A stretch of 64,000 bases of DNA from Ceratopteris richardii (GCA_020310875.1 CM035407.1:223454545-223518544), one strand, 5' to 3'. Shown: positions 34,901 through 46,639, counted from the stretch's first letter. Numbers and translations are program-made. Notes: generated by a model not told the origin, from the sequence alone.

Positions 34901-36200
34901 ATATGGTTATTGCAAAATGAAGCAAAGTTGGCTCACTTTATCCTTTATTTGTATCATAGAAAGAACACTTGCTAGCTGTTACTGAACAGCCTATGGCTTG
35001 TATTTGGCATGGTCATTTGCGCCATATATCTCGTAGTGGAATGGAAGATCTTTCTCATTTTGGCTACTTACATGTGTTATCCTTCTCCAATTTTTCATTT
35101 TGTGAGCATTGTTAATATGGAAAACAAACTAGAAATGTGCATAGAACGCACATTGACTCTTCAATTCAGCCTTTAGATCTCGTTCATATAGATGTGTGTG
35201 GTCCTATGCCGACTAGGTCCTTAGGCAATTCTCTTTACTTTGTCACTTTCATAGATGACGCTACTAGAAAAGTTTGGGTATATCCTATCAAATTGAAGGA
35301 TGAGGTATTCCCTACTTTCAAAAAATGGATTGCTTCAGTTGAGACTGAAAAAGGAACTAAGATTAAGGCTTTACGTTTAGATAATGGGGGTGAGTATACC
35401 TCACATGAATTCAGCTTTTTTGTTAGTCTAGAGGGATTCCTAGAGAGTTTATAGCTCCTTATACCCCAGTACAGAATGATGTAGCTGAGAGGATGAATAA
35501 AACTATTCAAGATAGAGTAGTCTCTATGTTGCATCATGCAAACCTTTCACAAGGTTTTTGGGCAGAAGTAGTATTGACTATAGTTCATGTGATTAACCTT
35601 TCACCTAGTACTGCCAAAGGTTTGAAAGTGGCACAAGAGTTATGGACAAGGAAGCCACCATATTATGATCATCTTCCAGTTTTGGGGTCTGAAACATATG
35701 TTCATATACCAAAGAATCTTAGACAAAAGTTGGATCATAAGTCAAAGAAATGCATTTTTCTTGGATATGGTCGAGAAGGACAATTTGGATATCGCTTATG
35801 GGATCCTGAAACATGGTTAATGATAAGAAGTAGTGATGTCATTTTCAATGAGTCTAAGATGCATAAACAACCCATTAAGGAGGTTGAAGTGAGAAGGTGG
35901 TGTTTGAGGATACTAGTCCTCCGATTAGCATGCATAAAAATGTTGCACATAGGGATGTTCAAGAGAATGTCCATTCAGATCAGTGTGCACATATTCCTGC
36001 TTAGCAACCATTGAGATGTTCTGCACGTGTCTCACATCCACCTGATAGATATGTTCTAGGTTTAGATTTTGTTATGCTAACAGATGTCGGTGAGCCCTCT
36101 TTCTACAAAAAGGCTATGCAGACGGAGGATCATGTCGAATGGGAGCGTGCCATGAAGAGTGAGTTGGATTCTATTCACAAGAATGGTACTTGAGATTTGG
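34901..36200 (+). pseudogene. Cop-E integrase
   Basis: Starts in the pre-integrase domain ('KEHLLAVTEQPMACIWHGHL', then 'CEHC' with a TAA two residues on). The core has 'LDLVHIDVCGPMPTRSLGNS', 'YFVTFIDDATRKVWVYPI' and 'RLDNGGEYTSHEF'. A frameshift near 35425 is followed by 'RMNKTIQDRVVSMLHHANL', 'LDHKSKKCIFLGYGREGQFG' and 'SSDVIFNESKMHK'. The Cop-G integrase at 9600-10817 is the nearest relative. Linker 'CSARVSHPPDRYVLGLDFV' leads to RT. Confidence 0.9.
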
Positions 36201-37602
36201 TACCTTTGCCAAAGGGCAGGAAACTTTACCATGTAAATAGGTATATAAGCTGAAATTCACATCAGATAGTGCTTCTCCAAAGTATAAAGCATGACTTGTT
36301 GCAAAAGGTTTTAAGCAACAACATGGTGTTGATTTCGAGGAAATCTTCTCTCCCATGGTCAAGATAACTACTCTGTGCATGTTGCTTAGATTCGTTGCAT
36401 TGGAGGACTTAGAGCTAGTCCAAATGGATGTGAAAACTGCTTTCTTGCATGGAGATCTTACATATGAGATCTATATGGAACAACCAGAGGGTTATGTAGT
36501 TCTTGGCAAGGAAAGTCTAGTTTGTAAGCTTAAGAAGAGCTTGTATGGACTTAAACAGTCCCCTAGATAATGGTACCAAAAGTTTGATGCTTTTATGAAG
36601 TCTCAAGGCTATTCTCGAAGCAATGAGGATGATTTTCTCTACACAAAGAGATGCTCAGATGGTAGCTTGATATGCTTGATACTTTATGTCGATGATATGA
36701 TGATTGTTGGGAATTCCTCTTATGATTTGTCAATTCTCAAAAAGAAGTTGAGTCAGACATTTGATATGAAGGATTTTGGGGATGCCAAACATATTCTTGG
36801 CATGCACATTACTCATGACAGGAGAAAAAGATGCATATACTTGTCTCAAAGTGACTACATATCCAAAGTACTTCACAGGTTCAATATGCAGGGTGGAAAG
36901 GCATTGAGTACACCTTTACCCACATATGTGAAATTAAGCAAGGATGATTGCCCCAAATAAGATGAGGAAAAGGAATTCATGACCAAAATTCCCTATCAGT
37001 CTGTTGTTGGTAGTCTCATGTATGCTATGGTGGCTACAAGACCAGACATTGCATTTGCAGTGGGACTTGTGAGCATATATATGTCTAATCCTAGAAAGAA
37101 ACATTGGGAAGCGGTCAAGATGATTTTAAGATATCTGAGTGGCACTAAGGACAAGTGTCTATGCTTAGGTAGAGGGAAAGCATCCATTATTGGTTACACA
37201 GACTCTAACTATGCTGGTTGTGTAGACAATCATAAGTCTACATCAGGGTACATTTTTCATTTTTTTGGAGGTGTTATCTCTTGGAGATCTCGTCTTCAAG
37301 AATGTACAACTATTTCGACCACAGAAGTAGAGTATGTTGCAACAAGTGAGGCATGTAAGGAAGCATTGTGGCATTCTCATCTTGCTTGTGATATGGGTTT
37401 ACCCCAGCATGTACCTCGTTTGCTCAGTGATAGTCAGAGTGCCATTTCCTTGGCTAAGAATCCAGTCTATCATGCAAAGACCAAACACGTTGAGGTGAGG
37501 TATCACTTCATTCGAGATTGCTTAGCCATTGAGCGCATTATTCTTGAGAAGGTTCACACTCGAGATAATGCTGTAGATGCTTTGACTAAAGCTCTACCAT
37601 AG
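36090..37602 (+). pseudogene. Cop-E reverse transcriptase and RNase H
   Basis: RT begins 'SFYKKAMQTEDHVEWERAMK' and has stops near 36190, 36240, 36568 and 36958. Recognisable are 'GFKQQHGVDFEEIFSPM', 'LVQMDVKTAFLHGDLTYEIY', 'LKKSLYGLKQSPR' and YVDD at 36685-36696 ('LYVDDMMIVGNSSYD'). RNase H (36979-37602) is open: 'SLMYAMVATRPDIAFAVGL', 'GYTDSNYAGCVDNHKSTSGY', 'TTEVEYVATSEACKEALW', 'LSDSQSAISLAKNPVYHAKT', 'YHFIRDC' and 'ALTKALP'. The catalytic acids D, E, D are present. Confidence 0.92.
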
Positions 37603-37791
37603 GATAGCTTCCAACACTGTTGTCACTTGATGGGGGTTACTTGATTCATGATCTTACACAGTCACTTGTATACTGTGTAACATGCCCATCAGGTGGGAGG
37701 TATAGTTTGTATACTTACACTAAGGTATTCTTTATCATTCTTTATTTTTCTCCCATAGTTACTTTGGCCATATTGGCCTTTAGTGGGAGAT

Positions 37792-38089
37792 TGTTACCGT
37801 TAGTGTCCATGTGAAAGGCCAAATGGCCATTGGACACTTCTTTGTATATGTTCTTTAATAAAACATATAGTGGCATAGTCAGTCACAAACTATAAGTTTG
37901 ATCGCATTTGTAAGACCTAAGAAGTATGTGTTCGTGCTCCTTGTGTACTCTCTTTTTCTACGTATTCTGCAGTCTCTGTGCGGAGTACTGTGTGTAGCCT
38001 TAGGAGCTCAGTTTTATACTCCGAGGATATCGTCGTGGAGAGTGCGGGAAGGAGAGCGCACTGCGATGCATCGCCATCGAACTACTTCA
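37792..38089 (+). repeat. Cop-E 3' LTR (298 bp)
   Basis: TGTTACCGTTAG to CTTCA, preceded by the purine-rich AGTGGGAGAT and followed by the target repeat CTAAC. It is the only complete copy of this LTR in the window. Confidence 0.93.
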
Positions 38090-38094
38090 CTAAC

Positions 38095-39030
38095 TTGTCA
38101 AAACAACACATGATTTATCAGTGTAGTGCATGTCAATTTGGAAACTCTCAGAGGTTACCATTCATGAAGAAAGGATATATGCATGGAGATCTCTTGGATT
38201 TGGTTCATACAGATGTATGGGGAGCTAGCAAGGATCCTTCAATATCTGGATCAAGGTATTATGTCTCCTTCATTGATGATTGCAGTAGGTGGACTATATT
38301 ATACTTTATGAAACACAAAGATGAAGTCTTTTCATGCTTCAAAGGATATTTGGATCTTGTGGAGAATCAAACAGGTAAAACACTAAAAAGGCTAAGGTCA
38401 GATGGAGGGGGAGAGTACTCCTCCCTTGAATTTGACTCCTTTCTTCAAGAAAGAGGTATCAAAAGAGAGATCACTACAAGGTACACTTGTGAGCAAAATG
38501 GAGTGGCAAAAAGAAGGAATAAGACAATTGTTGAAGCTGCAAGGTCTATGCTAAATGAAAAGCACTTACCTAGTTACTTATGAGATGAGGTTGTATCCAC
38601 AACCACTTATTTGATTAACAGGTTACCTTCAAAATCACTTGATGGCATGACACCATATGAGGCTTGGAATGGAAGAAGACCAAGATCGGATCATTGTAAG
38701 ATTTTTGGATGTGTTGCTTTTGCTCATGTTCCTTCACAGGTTAGAGGCAAGATGGATCCCAAAGCAGAAAGGTGTGTATTCATGGATATGACAACAATCA
38801 AAAGGGCTACAGATTATACAACCCAACAACCAAAAGATTCTTGGTGAGTAGAGATGTAGTATTTGATGAGAATAGTTCTTGGTATGAAGATTCATGTAGA
38901 AAGGTCAACCTACCTTATAATCTTGAAGAAGATTTTCCAAAACTTTTAAGGATAATTCTTCTAAAGTTGAAGACCAGGATACCTTAGAAGATGATGAAGC
39001 AACTTAGTATGAAAAAATCAAAATGTGGAA
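38095..39030 (+). pseudogene. Cop-D integrase (continued after Cop-E)
   Basis: Resumes the frame cut at 32797: 'LSKQHMIYQCSACQFGNSQR' supplies the two Cys of the HHCC finger. The core shows 'LVHTDVWGASKDPS', 'SFIDDCSRWTILYFMKHKDE', 'RLRSDGGGEYSSLEFDSFLQ' and 'QNGVAKRRNKTIVEAARSML'. A TGA replaces Trp at 38581, a frameshift lies near 38785 ('GYDNNQKGYRLYNPTTKRFL'), and a TAG stands at about 39006. The frame then runs to 'KIKMW', where Cop-F is inserted. Confidence 0.92.
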
Positions 39031-39245
39031 TGTTGGAGTTAGACGCTTGCTGAATCACGCGAACAACACAAGGAAAAAGAAGAAGCTTGGAGCACAACAT
39101 AAAATACTGAATGTATTACTAGAGAATGTAGAAACATAAGTAGCTCTTTAGGGCAATAGGCGTATATACAAGCCGGGGGAAAAACCCTCCTAAAGAGGGA
39201 AAAAAGTGCCTCGACGGTCCTAGACTATTCACACACATCACTACA
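39031..39245 (-). repeat. Cop-F 3' LTR (215 bp)
   Basis: TGTTGGAGTTAGAC...CACTACA, next to the complement of the tract 'ccaggggggatt'. Compared with the 5' LTR it lacks about 14 bases ('cctaaatatatcaa') next to the polypurine tract. Confidence 0.92.
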
Positions 39246-41502
39246 AATCCCCCCTGGGAGTGATGTGGTGAACAAGTAGCTGGCACTCATGTATAAGGAA
39301 GTGCCAAGCTATGTGGAAATCACTCCACAAAAGGAAGTAAGCCCAAAGCTTTGCGGGAAGCTTCAAACTTCTCCCTAGGTAGAGCCTTCGTGAAAAGGTC
39401 TGCAATGTTCTCCTGTGTGGGCACATATGCCAAGCTGATCTCCCCAGTACAGAACCTCTCCCTGACATAATGATAATGCACCTCAATGTGCTTAGTGCGA
39501 GCATGGAACACATGGTTCCTCGCAATTGCCAATGTGCTTTGACTGTCAGTGAAGATGGTGGTGGCAGAAGATTGACCAACACCCAAATAAGCCATAAGGC
39601 ATCTGAGCCACACACACTCAACAGTCGCTGTGAAAGCTGCCCTGTACTCAGCCTCACAACTGGAAGTGGCTAGTAGGTTGCTTCTTGCTCAACCAGGATA
39701 TACATGAGCTACCAAGCATGAAGAAAAAGCCACTAGTGGACACAGGAGTGTCATAGAAACAAGCCCAATCAAAGTAAGAAAAAGCATGCAAATCTGGCGG
39801 TAGTGATCCCCCCTTGGGATAAAACAACCCAAGTAGTTGAGTACCACTCAAGTAGCAAAAGATGTGCTTAACTACCTGCCAATGCTTGACTCCTTGGCAA
39901 TGCATAAAGCTTCTACTGTGAGACAACAAACTCAATATCTAGCCGAGTAATGCATAAGTAAATCAAGCATCCAACTACCTGCTGATAGAGAACAACATCA
40001 AATGCATCTCTAGCATCATGAAGACTCAATCGTAAACCTATTTCCATAGGAGTGGCAATAGGTTTACAGTCTTCAAGGCCAAAACGCTGCAATAATGTGT
40101 CAATATATTTCGTTTGACCCAAAGCCATTCCACCATCAACATGCATAAACTGAATGCCCAAATAATGACGCAAATGCCCCAAACTAGACATCTCAAATGA
40201 GGCATGCAAATCAGCCTTAAAATCAGCAATATGCTTCTCAATAGGACCAGTGAGTAGGATGTCATCAACATAGACAACAATGATCAGAAGTACATCATTA
40301 GCATGCTTAACATATAAGGTGCTTTCAATTGGATTGTTCACAAAACCATGTGCAATCAGATAGGCATGTATCTTCTCATACCAAGCACGTGGTGCTTGCT
40401 TTAAACCATATAATGGCTTCTTTAACCTACACACCTGGTTTTCATGCCCTTCCTACACAAAGCCACGGGGCTGAAACATATACACTTCTTCATGCAAGTA
40501 ACCATTTAGAAATGCTATTTTAATGTCCAACTGATGTACATTCCAACGATGATGGGCTGCAAGTGCACAGATGCTTCGAACAGTAGTCATACGACATGTA
40601 GGTGCAAAGGTCTCATCAAAATCAATGCCTCTTTCCTGTGCATAACCCTTTGCAACAAGCCTATCCTTATACCTGTCAATTGTTCCATCAGGCTTACGCT
40701 TCAGCTTGTAAACCCACTTAGTGCTAATGGCCTTCTTGCCAAGAGGCAACTCACACAAAGACCAAGTACCATTCTTCATTATAGCATCATATTCATATTG
40801 CATAGTAGCCATCCAATTTTTTGAGTTTTGTGCTTCATCAAACAAAACAGGCTCCTCCTCATCACAGAGACTAGATGAAGCCATAGCATAGCAATCTGAT
40901 GCAAAAGAGGCACTATGAGAGCTTGATCAAGTATGATATGACGGAGGTGCATCTAATTTGTTGTCATGCAAAGTTTGCACCAGCCATTTTGGCATAGTTT
41001 TTGCCTTCTCAATATCAACTCTCTCATCAACAAGTGCATCATGTAAATCTGCATAAGAAATGGAATGATATGCATCATCACCTGAAACCTGCAAAGGCTG
41101 AGAAGTTGCCTCATTAGGACCAGCACTAGACTGTCCATCTGTAAAAAGAGGCATCAAAGTATCATACATGTCTTTGGAGCTAACATATGTCTCCTTAGTA
41201 CATGAAAGCAATGGATGAATAGCATCTTCCACAAAAACAACATCATGGCTAACCAGAATGCGTTTAGTGTGTGGATGATACAGATGATAGCCTTTACTTT
41301 CAGAACTGTACCCAACAAAAATACATTTTACTACTTTATCATCCAATTTTCTACGATGTTGCTCAGGCACTAATGCATATGCGAAACAATAAAAAACATG
41401 CAGATGAGCAACAGATGGCTTGCGATCATGCCAAGTCTCATATGGAGTGATAGATTGCACTGCTTTAGTGGGACACCTATTAAGTACATATGTTGCACAC
41501 AT
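39246..41502 (-). pseudogene. Cop-F integrase C-terminus, RT and RNase H
   Basis: Domain order on the minus strand: integrase C-terminal 'LDDKVVKCIFVGYSSESKGY' (about 41400), linker 'AKTMPKWLVQTLHDNKLD', a stop, then RT 'NWMATMQYEYDAIMKNGTWS', 'VHQLDIKIAFLNGYLHEEVY', a stop near 40452, 'CRLKKPLYGLKQAPRAWYEK' and YVDD near 40259-40270. RNase H has a small deletion after 'SKKQP' near 39670, then 'FTDSQSTLAIARNHVFHART', 'HYHYVRERFCTGEISLAYVP' and 'FTKALPREKFEASRKALG'. Functional only in intact relatives. Confidence 0.92.
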
Positions 41503-42385
41503 GGAAGCCTCAAGCTAGAAACTATGAGGTAAAGCCTGACTCTTGACCATACACCTCGCCATCTCCATGAGTGACCTATTCTTTCGTTCAGAACCTCCAT
41601 TTTGTTGAGGTGTATACGGAACTGTACACTGGTGTTTTATCCCATGTTCAGCCAAAAATGCATTAAAATCACGACATATATTCCCCCCCCCCGATCAGAA
41701 TGGAGGGTGCCCATTTTACATGCTGACAGATTTTTAGCCGAAACCAAAAATTGTTTGAAGCACATGAACACTTCGGATTTTGCCTTCAATGGATACACCC
41801 ATGCATGCTTGGAAAAATCATCAATGAAAGTCACGTAGTAAAGATAATTTCCGAAAGAAGGTGTCTCCATAGGACCACAAAGATCACTATGTACAAGCTA
41901 CAATTTCTGAGTAGCCCGAACTGAACCATCTTTTGGAAATGAGGTCTAATTGTTTTTGGAGGTAAGCAACACGAGCCTGATTCCTAGCTTGGTACAATGT
42001 GGTAAGTGTATCCCAAGCATCCTTAGCTGTTATGCAAGAGCGTGAGGTATAATGGCATGTTTGATAGACAAAGCTATCAATGCATGTGCCTAGGCATCTT
42101 TACCATCCCAACGAATTTGCTCTACAGTAGGTGCAGCAAAAACCACAACACGAATAGGAATATGCAGAATATCATCATCATCGACACCTTCTGCATCAGC
42201 TTCAGTACCTGTTGTTGTAACAATTGCAGGTATGATACGATGTTATTCAACACCTTGCACAATGATCCACAGTCCTTTTGCAACCAATACATGTCACATC
42301 ATATAAGCCCACAATAGGGAGTTGGTACCATCCAACTTATCCTCAACACCCAACATACGAAATACATCACTGCTTTCAGCCATGG
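41503..42385 (-). pseudogene. Cop-F gag fused to integrase core by deletion
   Basis: Gag starts near 42385 ('MAESSDVFRMLGVEDKLDG') with stops at 'YMM*HVL', 'GVE*H' and 'KDA*AHA', and breaks off in 'KQL' near 41945. It is joined there to 'FPKDGSVRATQKL', the end of the pre-integrase region. The integrase core follows ('METPSFGNYLYYVTFIDDFS', 'LHSDRGGG'), with a frameshift around 41690 and further lesions. The nucleocapsid and protease are absent. Confidence 0.88.
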
Positions 42386-42736
42386 CCGGTGATTAAAATA
42401 CCTTGATGCAGAAAATTGAATCTATCTCAAAAAATTGAACGGAATTGCCTAGATGAGTTTTGCTAAACCTGTAGCAGACTTCGAGATGCTTATAGTGGTG
42501 AAACAAAACAGGTATATACCTTTGGCAAAAAAAGATGAAATAGCCTGCACAAGCACTGCGATAGTGCGTTCAGAGGCCGAAACAAGCTCAAATCGCGATT
42601 TTGGCACTGCAAAGCGAAGCAATTTTGATCGAGGAAACACATTGAATATGCTCACCAAAATTCGTGCGATTTTGAGACTGCAACCAGAGAGGTGTCAACG
42701 ATGCCCTATGAAGTGGTGACCTGCTTTGATACCAAT

Positions 42737-42966
42737 TGTTGGAGTTAGACACCTGCGAAAGCACATGAATAGCACAAGGAAGAAGAAGAAGCTTGGAGCA
42801 CAACACACAATATTGAATGTATTACTAGAGAACGTACAAAGATAAGTAGCCCTTTAGGGCAATAGGCATATATACAAGCCGGGGGAAAAAAACCTCCTAG
42901 AGAGGGAAAAAAGTGCCCCGGCGGTCCTAGAGTGTTCACACACATCACTACCTAAATATATCAACA
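42737..42966 (-). repeat. Cop-F 5' LTR (230 bp)
   Basis: TGTTGGAGTTAGAC...ATATATCAACA, followed by TGGAA. The leader 42390-42730 lies on its inner side and is shared with Cop-A and Cop-C. Confidence 0.94.
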
Positions 42967-42971
42967 TGGAA

Positions 42972-44670
42972 GTTTAAAGGTAAAGCAAAAATGCAGGAAC
43001 TTGGAGAAGAGGCAGAATCATCACATCATGGCATAAGAAGGTCCATGAGGGAGAAAAGAAAGCCAGAAAGGTATGGGTTTGATACTTCTCTAGTCACTAA
43101 ACATTCAACCTATCTAGCACATGACATAAATCATGAGGAACCTTCAACATTTGAGGAAGCAAAGAAGAAATCAGAATGGAGACATGCAATGGAAGAAGAA
43201 ATCAAAGCTCTTGAGGAGAATAACACTTGGGAATTGGTTCCCAAGTCTCCATCAATGAAAGTGATAGGCTCAAGGTGGATCTATAAATTGAAGAAGAACT
43301 CAGATGGCTCCATTAACAGGTATAAAGCAAGTCTTGTGGCAAAAGGCTTTGCACAAACTCAAGGAATTGATTATGAGGAGACCTTCTCTCCTGTGGCAAA
43401 GATGCCTGCTATTAGGGTTTTGCTTAGTATTTCCTCTTCCAAGAATTGGAAGATACTTCAATTGGATGTAAAAAATGCATTTCTTAATGGATGGATAACA
43501 GAAGAGGTATATATGGCACAACCACCTGGTTTTGAGAATCACATATATCCTGATTATGTGTGTAAACTTAATAAAGCTTTATGTGGACTCAAACAAGCCC
43601 CAAGGGCTTGGAATCACAGGCTTGTCTCATTCTTGCAGGACAAAGGATTTCAACCTAGCAAGGCAGATCCATCACTATTCATAAAAAGGACTAATTCTGA
43701 AGTCATCTATTTGTGTGTGTATGTAGATGATATTATACTTACAGGAAATAATAAATATGGCATGAAGAGAATCAAAGAAAAGATGAGAGAAGAATTCAAG
43801 ATAAGTGGTTTGGGTTCACTTACCTACTTCCTAGGATTGGAAGTTGTCTACAAAGATCATGGTTTGTTTCTTACTCAAAGAAAGTACATTAAAGACATGT
43901 TGGCAAAACTCAAGATGCAAGATTGCACGATTGCAGGTACTCCAATGGAGGTTAATCACAAATTGAGCTCACATGAAGGTGAAATCATAGAAGATGTGAC
44001 AGGTTATCAAAGCCTCGTGGGTAGTTTGAACTATGCCACATTGACAAGGGTTGATATATGTTATAATGTGAGTGTGCTAAGTCAATTTATGCACACACCC
44101 AAGAAACCTCACATGGAGGCTACCAAGAGGATACTTAGATATCTCAAACGGACCTTGAATGAGGGGCTATATTACCCTTATGTATATGATTTAAGTTTGA
44201 AATTGTTCTCTGATGTAGATTGGGCTGGCCCCAAGGAAGACAGAAGGAGCACCTCAGGTTATCTTACCTTTGCAGGTTCAAAACTTGTTTCATGGTCATC
44301 CAAGAAGCAACCCACAATTGCTCTCTCTTCTACTAAAGTTGAATACAGAGGTCTTGCCATAGCTACTCAAGAAGCTATGTGGATGAAGACACTATTCATA
44401 GATCTTGGTTTGGAGATTGGAACTCCAAATATTTTTGGTGACAATATGAGCTCTATTCACTTAGCTGCTAATCCAATTTTTCATGCAAGGACTAAACATA
44501 TTGAAGTTCATTATCACTATGTAAGAGAGAAGATTGTGAACAAGGAGATTCAAATATCATATGTGTCCACTCATCAACAATGTGCAGTTATTCTAACCAA
44601 AGCATTGGATGGTACAAAGCCTTGCAAATTCAAGGCTATGATAGGTTTGCAGGTAATCTTGGAGGATTGA
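42972..44670 (+). CDS. Cop-D reverse transcriptase and RNase H, open frame of 559 codons
   Basis: This is the best-kept retroelement frame in the window: no stop from 42991 to 44670. RT features are 'EKRKPERYGF', 'EPSTFEEAKKKSEWRHAMEE', 'IGSRWIYKLKKNSDG', 'GIDYEETFSPVAKMPAIR', 'LQLDVKNAFLNGWITEEVY', 'LCGLKQAPRAW' and YVDD at 43720-43731. RNase H has 'FSDVDWAGPKEDRRSTSGY', 'SSTKVEYRGLAIATQEAMW', 'GDNMSSIHLAANPIFHARTK' and 'VHYHYVREKIVNKEIQISYV'. It is the last part of a polyprotein, not a free-standing gene; upstream gag and integrase are broken, so it is probably not expressed as a working protein. Confidence 0.88.
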
Positions 44671-44701
44671 AGACCTCAAGCATACTTGGCTTGAAAGTAG
44701 C

Positions 44702-45954
44702 TGTTGGAGCAAGTCTATGATAAGCCTAGGTATTGGCTTGAGTCATCAAAATGCTTAGAAACTTGAAGGAAATGTCTACTCCTTCTAGAGTTCACTTGTG
44801 AACTCCCTCTTGTAACTTTTTAGTCTTTACTTGATGTAAAAGTAAAGGGAATCTAAAGTGGTTGACTCCACTTGATCAAAAAGGGAAAGAAAAGCCACAA
44901 ATTTGTGATTGAAGGTAGTTGGAGAATCAAATCAATTACTAATAGATTGGAGAGTGATTGTCGGAAGTTAGGCTCCCAAGATCAACTATAAATACATGGT
45001 AGTTTTAGTCGTGGTCAAGAGAAGACCTCCATGAGCTGAGCTTTATGCCATATCAAGGTGTGGTTTCAAGGCACACATATGTATCAGTAAGTCCATTTTA
45101 TTATAAAATCAATATAATTTCATTTTCATGATCATTTGAGTTCATATTTTCATGTTCTTGTGAAGTTATTGTTCACAACCATATCTCTCAATTTTCTCAG
45201 TCAGATTGCAGAGATGATTTCTTTGAGCTTTGTGCATCATTTTTAGTGATTCAACTTTGTAAAGTTAGCTCTTTATGTTTACTATATGCTCACCAATTTT
45301 CATTGTATTTGAATGTTTCAATCTTCAGTTATGATCATTTGAAGTCAACTGTGTTGCCTCATTTTCTTCTTCTCTGCCAACACTCTCTCAAAATATACAT
45401 TTTGTTAGAGCTGTTTCTCAATGTGTACTTCACCATTTTCCATGATTTAAAGCTTGTTAGAATACTCATGTTATTTAGTATATGCCTACAAATTTTCATG
45501 AGCATCATGAGATATCTGTATTTTACTGTGCACAGGTCTGTGTACTATTGCAGCCCGGGAAAATCGGGGTCATCCTATCACTTGCTAAACTTCTTTCTCC
45601 TTGTGTAGTCCATCATTTTTGTTGAAATAACTCTTGATTGTTAGATTACTAAGCTAGTAAGAGTTCCCCAAAAGGAATTAAGTTAATTGCTGTTGTGGCC
45701 AGAGAATTGTTCAAAACTTTGGACATGTGTATGAACATAAATAACAAGTTTTTGGCTCTTGAATCTACTCCAACTTATTTGTTTTGATTCAAATTCTTGA
45801 GAGCGATCTTCCAAGGTACATAGGGTGTCTAATACATCCCTTGGAAAGCTAAAATGGCCCACAATATATCTCTAGAGTCCATTTGGCTAGTGTAGTGCAA
45901 AGTTTTTGCAGCACCACTTCATCTTCATCAAACTACAAAATCCATCTCTTCACA
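44702..45954 (+). repeat. Cop-D 3' LTR (1253 bp)
   Basis: TGTTGGAGCAAG...CTTCACA followed by ATGAT. It is longer than the 5' LTR partly because of an extra stretch near 45530-45590 ('cacaggtctgtgtactattg' onward). The open frame 45246-45608 is LTR sequence, not a gene. Confidence 0.93.
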
Positions 45955-46607
45955 ATGATGTTGCAAGTTTGCTTCACATGGGTATTCAAGGTCCTCTACA
46001 CAAGGGTATGTTCACATTGTAGACACGACATGGTACAAGTAAGGCACATGACCATGATACAAGGTGGGATCAAGCATAAACATGAAGTGATGGCAAGACA
46101 TCAAGCTTCTTGTAATCGCATATTATGAATTTCCATGACATTACCTCCCCCTCAAGCAATGAGGTCTACAAAGATAAGTTATGTGACTTTAATATCTTTT
46201 AGGACAATGTTTCGTGGCTTTTGGTCTTTGCAGAGTTTCTTTATATGTGTTACTAGAACACATTGAGGACCGATATCCATGACGGAACTCAAAAAGTGTT
46301 AGATATTTCTCCAGCTATATGTAAATGGATTTGCATTGATTCTTGTCAAAATGTGGTATATTATGAGCTGAAAGGGCAATATTTGTGGCAATAATATTTT
46401 AGGTGATTCTTGCTACTTGACTTGTCACACACTCCATAAATTACTTAATGTATATGAGTAACTCATAGTTATCCTTCTAATCCAACTCATATTTCCTTCA
46501 TCTATCTTTTTCATGTATACCTTTCCTTAGCTTCCTCTTGTGGTTGTTTTATATTTTGTTGTGGTATGCTATGGTCATTTGGTTGTGGCGGCCATTTGTT
46601 ATTGCAT
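45955..46607 (-). other. Segment copy 2, part 3
   Basis: Continues copy 2 after Cop-D and parallels 15282-16230, including the purine tract (complement at about 46143-46155). About 310 bases matching 15650-15960 are missing near 46330. Homology ends around 46607, where LINE sequence begins. No gene. Confidence 0.75.
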
Positions 46608-46639
46608 GGGGAGTGGGATTAGGCGTTTGATTTGTTGGA

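Larger units (their letters stand above)
32798..38089 (+). mobile_element. Cop-E, copia element nested in Cop-D
   Basis: Bounded by CTAAC at 32793-32797 and 38090-38094. The 5' end is TATTACCATTAG (TG mutated to TA) and matches the 3' LTR start TGTTACCGTTAG; the 3' end is CTTCA. Total 5292 bp. Only about the first 88 bases of the 5' LTR are left; gag and protease are replaced by a Cop-B-type deletion derivative (about 32886-34900). Integrase, RT and RNase H follow with stops, then a polypurine tract (AGTGGGAGAT) and the 298-bp 3' LTR. Cop-E splits the zinc finger of the Cop-D integrase. Confidence 0.92.
39031..42966 (-). mobile_element. Cop-F, Cop-A-family element nested in Cop-D
   Basis: Minus-strand element of 3936 bp with LTRs 39031-39245 and 42737-42966 and target duplication TGGAA (39026-39030, 42967-42971). 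Its primer site reads TGGTATCAAAGC (complement at about 42725-42736). It has gag and pol, but a deletion of over 1 kb joins gag to integrase near 41940, removing the nucleocapsid, protease and most of the pre-integrase domain. Stops are scattered. After removal, the Cop-D frame continues 'KIKMWKFKGKAKMQE'. Confidence 0.95.
30012..45954 (+). mobile_element. Cop-D, large copia element carrying nested Cop-E and Cop-F
   Basis: Plus-strand element bounded by long LTRs (30012-31221 and 44702-45954) and the target duplication ATGAT (30007-30011, 45955-45959). The uninterrupted relative at about 15281 reads straight through the site, confirming the borders. Removing Cop-E and Cop-F with one target repeat each leaves about 6.7 kb with gag, protease, integrase, RT and RNase H in copia order. 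The two nested elements rejoin the Cop-D frame when removed. Several stops and frameshifts in gag and integrase inactivate it. Confidence 0.95.
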
